Part shown: piece after piece, positions 35,391-43,859 of the stretch
Numbering within the stretch: position 1 is the stretch's first letter
Layout of the letters: each line of letters starts with the position of its first letter
NCBI GenBank assembly: GCA_963771705.1
Contig: CAVYUP010000008.1
Location: 124,001-188,000 of the forward strand
Length of the DNA stretch: 64,000 bases
Source: DATFVA01 sp963771705
GTDB taxonomy: Bacteria > Bacteroidota > Ignavibacteria > Ignavibacteriales > Ignavibacteriaceae
Direction of reading: 5' to 3'
Notes under the pieces: model-generated
What the model was told of the DNA's origin: nothing
Database searches by the model: none
Seen by the model: the letters and a program-made list of their open reading frames with translations, nothing else
Translations under genes and position numbers: made by a program

Positions 35391-36187
35391 CAGCCGGAAT
35401 ATTTAAGGGGATAATTAAGTGTGTATAACGCAAGATTTTCAAAATCCTTTAGGTTAAGCTGTTCAGCGCGTAGAGACAGGTCAATGCCTGAACCTGAAAA
35501 ATTTATATCTCTAAATATACTGTCTCCTAATGAATTTTTTAAAGTTTTTCTTCTTTTTCCGAAAGAAGCCTTTACAATTTCAATAAATCTTTTTTTAAGT
35601 TCATCGCTGATCATCAGATCTTTCATAAATATATGTATAACGGCCGAATATACTTTAGGTTTCGGATAGAACACGTTAGGTGACACCTTAAAGCAGAACT
35701 TAACCTCCGCAAAATATCCCAGCAGCACAGAAAGAATTCCGTACTCTTTTGTTCCCGGTTTGGAGGTAATCCTTCGTGCTACTTCATATTGAACCATAAG
35801 CACTGCGTCTTTAATAATCCCGTTCTTCTCTATCAGCCTGAAGATGATAGGCGAAGTGAGGTTGTATGGAATATTTCCGGCTATTCTTAGTTTTTGTCCG
35901 GCATCGTTATAAAAAACTGACAGATCTGTCTTTATAAAATCTTCATTATAGAATTTAACAGAAGGAAATTTTTCGGCAAGATCTTCTTTAACCCTTGTAT
36001 CAATCTCAATTGCTGCAATCCGTGCGTCGGTTTCAGCCAGCTTGGATGTTAATGCACCCGTACCGGGACCAACTTCAATAATGAAGTCTCCGCCGCCGGG
36101 ATTTATCTCCCTGACAATTTTTTCGAGAATATTATTATCAGTAAGATAATTCTGACCGAATCTCTTTAAGGGCTTAACTTTTTCCAT
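35390..36187 (-). CDS. rsmA: 16S rRNA dimethyladenosine transferase
   Basis: A 265-residue methyltransferase that dimethylates A1518 and A1519 of 16S rRNA late in 30S assembly. Motifs: KRFGQNYLTDNNILEKIV at the N terminus, FIIEVGPGTGALTSKLAE (SAM motif I), RIAGNIPYNLTSPIIFRLIE (NLPY-type motif IV, here NIPY) and FYPKPKVYSAVIHI. The helical C-terminal domain is complete. It is the first gene of a three-gene operon with PAP2 and ubiE. Confidence 0.96.
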   Translation of the reverse strand: MEKVKPLKRFGQNYLTDNNILEKIVREINPGGGDFIIEVGPGTGALTSKLAETDARIAAIEIDTRVKEDLAEKFPSVKFYNEDFIKTDLSVFYNDAGQKLRIAGNIPYNLTSPIIFRLIEKNGIIKDAVLMVQYEVARRITSKPGTKEYGILSVLLGYFAEVKFCFKVSPNVFYPKPKVYSAVIHIFMKDLMISDELKKRFIEIVKASFGKRRKTLKNSLGDSIFRDINFSGSGIDLSLRAEQLNLKDFENLALYTLNYPLKYSG

Positions 36188-36332
36188 CTGATAAAATTAA
36201 TGGAAGATTAGGCCATATACAATTATTTTATTATGAAGGTTTTAAGGAACACATTTCCCCTGTATTTTTGTTAATATTTCTATTTATTCATAGTTTTCAG
36301 AAGACAATAAATTATCATTAAAGGAGTTTACC

Positions 36333-37308
36333 CTGAGCAAAAAATATATCATCAGCTTAGATATGGGGGGCACAAAGATCCTTGCCGCAGTGCTTAATTC
36401 AGAAAAGGGAATAGTTAAAAGACTGAAACTACCCACCGGTACGGGTAAAGGCGCAGAGGAATATGTAAAAGTGCTTGCACACGCTGTAAAAGATATTGTG
36501 AAGGAGGCAGACTTAAAGAAAGACCAGGTTGCTGCAGTGTGTCTCGGTGTCCCGGGGAGCGTGAACCCTTTCACTGGTGTAATAGCAATGGCTCCGAATC
36601 TTGGACTCAGGAATTACAATATAAAGGAAGAACTGGAAAAACTGATCCCCTATAAAGTGTTGATTGAAAATGACGTTAATCTTGGTGCTCTTGGTATAAA
36701 ATATTTTGGTCTTGGTAAAGACGCTAAGGATATGCTTGTTGTTTTTATAGGTACTGGTATCGGCGCGGGGTTTATATTCGACGGAAAATTATTCCGTGGG
36801 AGCCGATTATGCCGCGGGGGAAATAGGTCATATTAAAGTTGAAAAGCACGGACCGTTATGCGGCTGCGGTAATCATGGATGTTTCGAAGCGGTTGCAAGC
36901 CGGACCGCAGTCGACAGGGAAATAAAGAAAGATCTTGAAAAGGGTGAAAAAAGTATTTTGAAAGAATTTGCCGGTTCAGAAAAGCAGATTAAAAGCAAAG
37001 CGCTGGCTAATGCTGTCAAAAAAGGGGATAAGGTGGCAATTAAACATCTTACAAAAGCATGTCAGACTATTGGAAAGGTTCTGGCCGATATTACAAATCT
37101 TCTCAACCTCGACCTCATAATTCTTGGAGGAGGCGTAATAGAAGCTCTGGATAAGTTTATGATCCCTATTATCAGGGAAGCATTTGATGAAAATGCTCTT
37201 CCGTCTTCTTCAAAGGGATTAAAACTTCTACCGGCTAAATTGGGAGATGATGCAGCCTTATACGGCGGAATACCGCTTGCTGAAGAGTTCCTGAAGGATA
37301 AAATTTAA
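36333..37308 (+). pseudogene. ROK-family glucokinase, interrupted by a one-base frameshift
   Basis: Two overlapping frames together give a full ROK sugar kinase. The first part begins at CTG 36333 behind AAGGAG (36321-36326): SKKYIISLDMGGTKILAAVL, the phosphate-binding motif, then VLIENDVNLGALG with the catalytic Asp and VVFIGTGIGAGFIFDGKLFRG. The frame then breaks. Dropping one G from GGG 36798-36800 restores LFRGADYAAGEIGHIKVEKHG and the zinc-binding ROK cluster CGCGNHGCFEA. The rest runs to 37308 with LILGGGVIE. It is either a recent inactivation or a sequencing error. The likely substrate is glucose or an amino sugar. Confidence 0.88.
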
Positions 37309-39248
37309 CTGAATTGACTTTCTACCCTGGCGAGTTCGTTCGATGCTTCTTCCCATTCGGAAAGAACTTTCTCAAGCTCTTTTCTGGAGTTCTGGAATTC
37401 CAGGTTTTTGATTTTTGCTTTTTCGGGGTCAGTGTAAGTTTCTGGCAGAGTTAATTCTTTCTCAAGGAATTTTTCTTTTTCCTCCAGCTCTGATATTCTT
37501 TTTTCCAGGACCTCAATTTTCTTTAAGATATCTTTTGTGGCCCTGTACCTTTTCTGACGAAGTTCTGCCTCAAGCCTTTTCTGGTCCCTTCGTGATGCGG
37601 CTTCATTGTTAGCCGACTCTTTAATCAGTCTGCTTTCTTCTTCCAGCATACCCCTTTTACGCAGGTAATATTCAATCCCGCCTTCGAAATTTTTTATCTC
37701 GCCTTTTCTTATCTCTACAACTTTATTAACAACCGGCTCGAGAAAATCGATATCATGAGATACCAGTATTAACGAACCCTTAAAATCTATAAGAGCTCGC
37801 TGAAGAACCTTTTTAGAAGAAATATCAAGGTGGTTTGTGGGTTCATCGAGTATTATAAAATTGGATTTCGTTAAAAGTATCTTTGCCAGCGCTACGCGGC
37901 TTTTTTCTCCTCCTGATAATACCCCCACTTTTTTAAACACATCATCACCGGTAAATAAAAATGAACCGAGCAGCGACCTGAGCTGACCAACAGTTTTTTC
38001 TTCCGCAATACCTTCAAGGGTTTCGATGATATCCAGTTCAGGACTTAGGTTGTCGGCCACATCCTGTGCATAATATGAAATTATCGTGTTATGACCGGTA
38101 ATCCGTTCCCCTCCGTCGGTCTTTAATACACCGGCAATGATTTTAGAAAGTGTGGTTTTCCCTGCTCCATTTGGTCCTACAAAGGCTATCTTTTCACCCC
38201 GGTTCACCGTAAAATCCAGATCCTTTAGAACAACATTATCCCCGTATGCTTTGGTAATATTTTTCAATTCTAAATTTACTTTACCGCTCGGAGGAGGCTC
38301 AGGAAATTTAATATATATATCTTCACCGGAATCAGGAAGTTCTATCAATTCCATTTTTTCCAGCTTCTTTATTCTGCTCTGCACCTGCCGTGCTTTTGTG
38401 GCTTTATAGCGGAAGCGTTCTATAAATCTTTCTGTCTCTTTTATTTTTTTCTGCTGAAGAATAAACTGGTTTTCTGTCAGCTTATCCCTTTCTTCTTTGT
38501 ACCTGAGGTAATCATCGTAGCTTCCGTTGTAAGTATTAAACCGCCCCATGTATATTTCCAGCGTCTTTTCAGTAACCTGGTTTATGAAGTGTTTATCATG
38601 AGAAACTATTAACAAAGCACCTTTGTATGACTTGAGAAAGCTTATCAGCCATTCAAGTGAATCAAGATCAAGGTGATTTGTCGGCTCATCCATCAGCAGC
38701 AAATCATTCTGCTGAATCAGGATCTTCGCCAGAGCAATGCGCATCTGCCAGCCCCCCGAAAACTCATCTGTGAGTCGTTGGAAATCCTTTTCTTCAAATC
38801 CCAGTCCCGTTAGTATTTTTTCTACTCTCGACTCAGCGCTGTATGAATCAAGTTCTTCGAGCCTGATATGAACCTCCCCAAGCTGATGAACAAGATCTTC
38901 TCTCGCTTCAGGGGATAAATTCTCAGCGGATAATTTATCAGTAAGTTCGGTCTCTTTTTCCTGCAGGTCGATAATATCAGATAAAGCCGATTTTGCCTCC
39001 TCAAGTAGACTTGATCCGCTGTGAGTTACATTTTCCTGTGGAAGATAACCTATGCTGGTTCTTTTTTGCCGCTGTATTTTCCCTGATTCGGGTGGAAGAG
39101 TTCCATAAATAATTTTGAGAAGAGAAGATTTGCCGGTGCCGTTCGCGCCTACAAGCGATATCTTATCTCCGGAGCTGATCTTCAGGTTAACGTCTTTAAA
39201 TAAATATTTGCCGCCGAACTGCAGCGAAATGTTGGTGAGGTCTATCAT
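37305..39248 (-). CDS. ABC-F family ATP-binding protein
   Basis: A 647-residue soluble protein with two ABC domains and no membrane segments. Walker A: GANGTGKSSLLKI (about 34-46) and GPNGAGKTTLSKI (about 353-365). Signatures: EFSGGWQMRIALA and VLSGGEKSRVALA. Walker B sites are LLMDEPTNHLD and IILDEPTNHLD. The inter-domain linker is lysine/arginine-rich and the C-terminal 90 residues form a coiled coil, as in Uup/YdiF-type ABC-F. These act on ribosomes or DNA-linked translation stress. It overlaps the 3' end of the ROK gene by four bases (convergent). Confidence 0.94.
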   Translation of the reverse strand: MIDLTNISLQFGGKYLFKDVNLKISSGDKISLVGANGTGKSSLLKIIYGTLPPESGKIQRQKRTSIGYLPQENVTHSGSSLLEEAKSALSDIIDLQEKETELTDKLSAENLSPEAREDLVHQLGEVHIRLEELDSYSAESRVEKILTGLGFEEKDFQRLTDEFSGGWQMRIALAKILIQQNDLLLMDEPTNHLDLDSLEWLISFLKSYKGALLIVSHDKHFINQVTEKTLEIYMGRFNTYNGSYDDYLRYKEERDKLTENQFILQQKKIKETERFIERFRYKATKARQVQSRIKKLEKMELIELPDSGEDIYIKFPEPPPSGKVNLELKNITKAYGDNVVLKDLDFTVNRGEKIAFVGPNGAGKTTLSKIIAGVLKTDGGERITGHNTIISYYAQDVADNLSPELDIIETLEGIAEEKTVGQLRSLLGSFLFTGDDVFKKVGVLSGGEKSRVALAKILLTKSNFIILDEPTNHLDISSKKVLQRALIDFKGSLILVSHDIDFLEPVVNKVVEIRKGEIKNFEGGIEYYLRKRGMLEEESRLIKESANNEAASRRDQKRLEAELRQKRYRATKDILKKIEVLEKRISELEEKEKFLEKELTLPETYTDPEKAKIKNLEFQNSRKELEKVLSEWEEASNELARVESQFS

Positions 39249-39260
39249 CTGTATCTGTTT

Positions 39261-41489
39261 TTATTTATGCAGTACTGCAACCTTGCCCGTGATTACATTA
39301 TTACCCTCTTTATCGAATGCCACAACCAGGTAAATGCCGCTCCCCACATAAGCTCCGTACTGATCCTTCCCGTCCCATGAAGCAATGCGCCCGCCGGGAG
39401 ATGAAAATTCTTTTATAAGTTTCCCCTCAATGTTAAGTATTTTGATATCAGTGTCTTTAATAAGTCCATCTATAGTAAGCTTATTATCTCCATCATTAAC
39501 TATAAAGGGATTCGGATACACAAATAACTTAGAAAACGATTCTTCCGGTTTAACAGCTGGTGTATCGAACGATGTTATTCCTTCATCGGTACCGACATAA
39601 ACCCTCCCGCTGTTCGGATCAACAGCAAGACTGCGTATCTGGTCGGAGAGCAGGGGACTGTTCTTCGAGTTATATGTCGCAAGGAGGCTCGACCCGTCGG
39701 AATTTACTAGCAGGAGTCCCTGGTTGGTCCCGATCCATTTATTATTAAGCGGATCTACGGCCATAACATTGATCGTCTGCTGCCTTAATGTAAATACCGA
39801 GGTAATTCTGAGGCTGGGTGTGTTATTTAGTATACTGCCGTTATTGGTTATTATATTCACGCCCAGACCTGTACCAACCCAGATGTCGCCCCGTTTATCA
39901 ACTACAACTGAGTATATAAAATTACTGTTAAGTCCGGCATCGGTATTCAGAAATCCGAACTTGTTATCAGTTGAATCTGAAGGATTATTTTCATTAAAAT
40001 ATAATAATCCCAGTCTGCCTGTATTACGAATGCAGTACCATTTTGTATCATAAGGGTCTACTGCCAGAGAATAATGCTCTTCATATGACTGGCCGAATTC
40101 AGACGGGTTGGCGTAAGAATTCCACGTGCTGTCAGGATGCATCACACCCAGTGCTCTCGAATCGCCAGGCCAGTAATCCAGTACCCAGAGATTACCCTTT
40201 GAATCCTTTCCGAAGCCTGATATTACCAGGAAATTTGGACTTCCGGGTAGACCTGTAAGGGGGATGTCGCTGGCTGTAAAATTCTTAAAGGTACCGTTCT
40301 TTAAGCTTGTAAATCCTCTTCCCCAGCTGCCAAAATAAACTTCATCATCGGCGGGTGAATCAACAAAGTTATATCCATTTGTCAGCAGCTGCGGTAAGGT
40401 TACACGATTATAATTGGTCCATTCGTTGCCGTCATATTTGTAGAAACCAACTCCAGTATTGTCTTTTCCGCTGGCAGACCATAAGTTTCCGCTGTTATCT
40501 ACCGTAAGTTCCGGAAATTGATTGGCCTGGGGACCATTAGGATAACGGTATTTCTTAGAACGCACTTCATATATTCCTGAGCTTGAAGCAGCAAGTAAGC
40601 CGAGCGAATTCGAGTAGGCTAATTTATTTATCTGGGCAGCTGAGGTGTCAAATCCCGCTAAATTATTGTTGCTGTACAGATAGATGATTTTTCCCACGGC
40701 AATGAACAATGAGTCGCCTCTTAAAAGCAGATCGTTTACGGGAGTATTATTAAACTGGACAAGGAAGGAACTCCATGTGGAATCATTCATAACCGACAGA
40801 CCTTTATCTGTGGCCGCAATAACAGAATTATTCATCTTTACTATACGGGAAACATTATTCGAAGGCAGTCCGTTCTGCGTTGTATAGGTGTTCCATGATT
40901 CAGGGGCAGACAGGTTTTCGGCTCCCTCTTTTTGAATCGCAACCCCTGCGCTTGTAGCCAGATATATCAGACCTGCTTTCAGTGAGCTGTTGACCTTTAT
41001 ATAAGGCTGAAAGTTTCCATACTTAAAGAAGGTATCGTAAAACAGATAGCTTTTTGAATCTATAAGTGAGAGGCCGAAATCAGTGCAGGCATAAATGGTA
41101 TCACCGATTGATTCAAGATCATTTATACTCCTGTTCGACTGCTCAGTATCATTATAGATATCGAGAATTGTCCTGAGTTGTTTCGTAGCCGGATCATAAA
41201 CATCAATAGCCCCTTCTTCTCCGCCGAACCAGACCTTGCCGTCCTCATTAATGGCAGCCGCATTCAGGGAAGAGCCCACCAGTCCGTCATTTTTATGAAG
41301 AGTGAGGAATTCTCCTGTTTGGGTATTATAAAAAAATCCGCCTCCTGTGCTGGCTGCCCATAAGCCGTTCTGCGCTGAATAAACAGATCTTACATTTTTC
41401 ATATCTGTATAGTTTTTCCAGTTGGAGGTCTCCTGGCCGTACAGAAAATGTAAGCAGAATAAAAAAAGAAATAAAAAATGTAACTTCAT
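39261..41489 (-). CDS. exported two-component-regulator-type propeller protein, PorZ-like
   Basis: A 742-residue protein with a signal peptide (about 1-19). It opens NWKNYTDMKNVRSVYSAQNGLWAASTGGGFFYN and then repeats short blades of the 'xGLWxAxxxGxxxY' type (NDGLVGSSLNAAAINEDGKVWFGGEEG, AVDPYDTKWYCIRNTG, VVDKRGDIWVGTGLGV), the pattern of reg_prop propellers. The last 80 residues form a sorting-like domain (VYPNPFIVNDGDNKLTIDGL ... GIYLVVAFDKEG). The order of two propellers and a C-terminal domain matches PorZ, a surface component of the T9SS attachment complex. Assignment to PorZ itself is inferred. Confidence 0.8.
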   Translation of the reverse strand: MKLHFLFLFLFCLHFLYGQETSNWKNYTDMKNVRSVYSAQNGLWAASTGGGFFYNTQTGEFLTLHKNDGLVGSSLNAAAINEDGKVWFGGEEGAIDVYDPATKQLRTILDIYNDTEQSNRSINDLESIGDTIYACTDFGLSLIDSKSYLFYDTFFKYGNFQPYIKVNSSLKAGLIYLATSAGVAIQKEGAENLSAPESWNTYTTQNGLPSNNVSRIVKMNNSVIAATDKGLSVMNDSTWSSFLVQFNNTPVNDLLLRGDSLFIAVGKIIYLYSNNNLAGFDTSAAQINKLAYSNSLGLLAASSSGIYEVRSKKYRYPNGPQANQFPELTVDNSGNLWSASGKDNTGVGFYKYDGNEWTNYNRVTLPQLLTNGYNFVDSPADDEVYFGSWGRGFTSLKNGTFKNFTASDIPLTGLPGSPNFLVISGFGKDSKGNLWVLDYWPGDSRALGVMHPDSTWNSYANPSEFGQSYEEHYSLAVDPYDTKWYCIRNTGRLGLLYFNENNPSDSTDNKFGFLNTDAGLNSNFIYSVVVDKRGDIWVGTGLGVNIITNNGSILNNTPSLRITSVFTLRQQTINVMAVDPLNNKWIGTNQGLLLVNSDGSSLLATYNSKNSPLLSDQIRSLAVDPNSGRVYVGTDEGITSFDTPAVKPEESFSKLFVYPNPFIVNDGDNKLTIDGLIKDTDIKILNIEGKLIKEFSSPGGRIASWDGKDQYGAYVGSGIYLVVAFDKEGNNVITGKVAVLHK

Positions 41490-41621
41490 CTATGTCCCCG
41501 TAATTTTGGGAATAATGAATGACTAAGTTTGAAAATTACAGATAATAAAAATAATACTTTTCAATTTGGCTGAAAGGTTAAAATTCTTATCTACTTAAGA
41601 TTAAATGAGTTATAAGGGGAG

Positions 41622-42089
41622 TTATTTCAGCCTGCTATTAAGTAAATCAGCCATTTCTATTGCCGTCAATACCGCATCCCGGCCCTTATTGCCGGATTTT
41701 CCACCGCTTCTTTCCATAGCCTGTTCGATAGTGTTGGTTGTCAGCACACCGAATATGACGGGGATATCAAAATCAAGTGAAACCCGCTGTACTCCGTTTG
41801 TCACTCCCATGGAAACATAGTCAAAATGAGGAGTAGCACCGCGGATTACGGCTCCCAGGCAGATAATTGCAGAATATTTTTTTAATGATGCCAGATGAGC
41901 TGCCGCTGCCGGAATTTCGAACGCTCCCGGTACTTTAACAACATCAAATTCATTCTCGTTGTATCCAAGTTCAGCAAAGCATTTTTCCGCGCCTTTAAGC
42001 AGACGGTCTGTTATAAATTCGTTAAACCGGCTTACTACTATGGCGAATTTGAAATTTTTAGCTGAGGAGTTACCTTCAATAATTTTCAT
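41622..42089 (-). CDS. ribH: 6,7-dimethyl-8-ribityllumazine synthase
   Basis: A 155-residue cytoplasmic enzyme for the penultimate step of riboflavin synthesis; subunits form icosahedral or pentameric shells. Motifs: FAIVVSRFNEFITDRLLKGA, VKVPGAFEIPAAAAHL, the substrate-binding IICLGAVIRGATPHFDYV and VPVIFGVLTTNTIEQAMERSG-like segment. Length is standard. It lies eight bases downstream of the PHP gene on the same strand. No FMN riboswitch was seen upstream. Confidence 0.96.
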   Translation of the reverse strand: MKIIEGNSSAKNFKFAIVVSRFNEFITDRLLKGAEKCFAELGYNENEFDVVKVPGAFEIPAAAAHLASLKKYSAIICLGAVIRGATPHFDYVSMGVTNGVQRVSLDFDIPVIFGVLTTNTIEQAMERSGGKSGNKGRDAVLTAIEMADLLNSRLK

Positions 42090-42097
42090 ACGGTTTA

Positions 42098-42931
42098 TCA
42101 GGCTGTGTTTCTGAGGAGTCTCTGGCGCATTGCTTCAACAACAGTGGGAGTTACATAATATTTCCCGAAATTATTCTCATCCTCCCTTTTGCCGCCGTGG
42201 TAATCCGAACCGCCCGATTCCAGCAGGAAATACTCATTAACTATTCCCCTGTAAAACTTAACCAGCTGCTGGGAGTGGGAAGGGTGGATAACTTCTATTC
42301 CGTCAACTCCGGCTTCAATTAACTCTTTAAGTATATGTTCCGGCATTATCCCGGGATGAGCAATGAAGGAAAGTCCGCCCGAATCGGATATAATCTTAAA
42401 TGCGCTCCGGGGTGATACGTGAACCTTTTTTTCATATGCCACGCAGCCGTTCCCTATATATTTATTAAATGCTTCGTAATAGGAATTTATGAAACCTCCC
42501 TCTACCATTGCCTGGGCTATATGAGGACGACCGACGGCTGAATTTCGGGCGAATTTCAGCACATCATCAAGCTTAAGGGAAATTCCGATTGTGTTTAGTT
42601 TCTTTACTATTCTGTCAGCTCTTTTGAGCCGCTCGGCCCTGAAGAATTCCAGGTACCTTTCAAGTTCGGGATTACCGGGTTCTACGAAATATCCGAGTAT
42701 ATGGATTTCCCTGTCCATTATATCCGAACTCATTTCAACACCGGGTATTATGTCTACCCCTACCTTCCTCCCGTACTCAGAAGCTTCTTCAATACCAGCC
42801 AGATTATCATGGTCTGTAATACTTAGTACTTCAATACCTTTGGCTTTAGCCTTGTCAATTAATGCCTGAGGAGAATTAAACCCGTCCGAATAATTTGTAT
42901 GTGAATGTAAATCAATTTTTGCACGCATCAA
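42098..42931 (-). CDS. PHP-domain phosphoesterase (TrpH/RNase AM-like)
   Basis: A 277-residue metal-dependent phosphoesterase. The PHP ligands are visible as KIDLHSHTNYSDG (first motif, about 4-16), LSITDHDNLAGIEEA (second), GVEMSSDIMDREIHILGYF (third) and IAHPGIMP plus GGSDYHGGKRE near the end. The pattern matches the YciV/TrpH group, which includes 5'-3' exoribonuclease RNase AM and 3',5'-nucleotide bisphosphate phosphatases. Start: MMRAKIDLHSH; the second Met is also possible. It is five bases after the Crp-like regulator gene, which is first in the operon. Confidence 0.9.
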   Translation of the reverse strand: MMRAKIDLHSHTNYSDGFNSPQALIDKAKAKGIEVLSITDHDNLAGIEEASEYGRKVGVDIIPGVEMSSDIMDREIHILGYFVEPGNPELERYLEFFRAERLKRADRIVKKLNTIGISLKLDDVLKFARNSAVGRPHIAQAMVEGGFINSYYEAFNKYIGNGCVAYEKKVHVSPRSAFKIISDSGGLSFIAHPGIMPEHILKELIEAGVDGIEVIHPSHSQQLVKFYRGIVNEYFLLESGGSDYHGGKREDENNFGKYYVTPTVVEAMRQRLLRNTA

Positions 42932-42936
42932 TCATT

Positions 42937-43620
42937 TCAACTGAACATTTCTTTAAATTTTTCATAGTCTAATATACGAAGTTTTGAGCCATCAAGCTCA
43001 ACCAGTCCTTTTTTAGCAAAAGAATGGAGGGTTCGTGATATAGTTTCTCTCGATGTTCCGGCCATATTAGCGAGATCATGCTGGTAGGGAAGTTTTTCTA
43101 TCTCTACAGTGCCCTGTTTAATTTTGCCTACATCATCTGCTATTTGAAGTATTACCGTTGCTACCTTACCCTCAGCATCCTTAAGTGAAAGAGATTTAAT
43201 TTTCATATCGGCAGAACGCAGCCTGTTAGTAAGTTCCTGTAGAAGTGCTATCGATATTTCAGGATGACTGTGGAGCATTTCAAGGAATTCGCTCCTCTGA
43301 ACAATGAATAATTCCGCATCCTCCATGGCAGTAACGTTGGCAGACCTGCTCATGCCGTCTAAAATTGCCATCTCTCCAAAAAAATCAGATTCGTTTAGTA
43401 TTGTTAGTATTACTTCTTTTCCATCATCGCTTACCCTTGAAACTTTAACTTTTCCTCTTACGATTACAAATAATGCTGAACCGGTTTCATGTTCAAAGAG
43501 TATAACCGAGTCTTTAGTAAATGATTTCCTTATCCCTAACCTCGAAATCTGTTCCAACGTCCCTTCCTCTAGTTCGGAGAAAATGGGTACATATTTTAAG
43601 AAATCGATTTTATCTTGCAT
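42937..43620 (-). CDS. Crp/Fnr-family transcriptional regulator
   Basis: A 227-residue regulator. The cyclic-nucleotide-binding domain covers about 10-125 (GSALFVIVRGKVKVSR, FFGEMAILDGMSRSANVTAMEDAEL) and the helix-turn-helix lies near the C terminus (QHDLANMAGTSRETISRTLHSFAKKGLVEL). No FNR-type N-terminal cysteine cluster is present. The cNMP site keeps the E and R/S residues (GEMAIL...RSA), so it could respond to cAMP, but many members in this phylum do not. It leads the run to the PHP and ribH genes. Confidence 0.92.
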   Translation of the reverse strand: MQDKIDFLKYVPIFSELEEGTLEQISRLGIRKSFTKDSVILFEHETGSALFVIVRGKVKVSRVSDDGKEVILTILNESDFFGEMAILDGMSRSANVTAMEDAELFIVQRSEFLEMLHSHPEISIALLQELTNRLRSADMKIKSLSLKDAEGKVATVILQIADDVGKIKQGTVEIEKLPYQHDLANMAGTSRETISRTLHSFAKKGLVELDGSKLRILDYEKFKEMFS

Positions 43621-43859
43621 ATTTTTGCCTCTTTTCAGAAAAGTTTAATAATATTGAAATATAAAGTTGGGTTTGATTAAAGTCAATTTTCGTAAACCAT
43701 TGTAAAATAAGTAAAAAGGTCCGGGCCGGATGTTATCTGCGTCTCTTTTAACATTATTTTAAGGCATAATATTTACTTGAATTTTCATTGCTTTTTTTGG
43801 CCTATGTCTCTATTTTAGACGACTTATTTATAAATTTTTAGACTGGAGAGAAACATATT

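Noticed and set aside
41500..41620. Possible FMN riboswitch for ribH
   Set aside because: ribH is the last gene of a minus-strand run; neither this region nor 42090-42097 holds RFN-type sequence.
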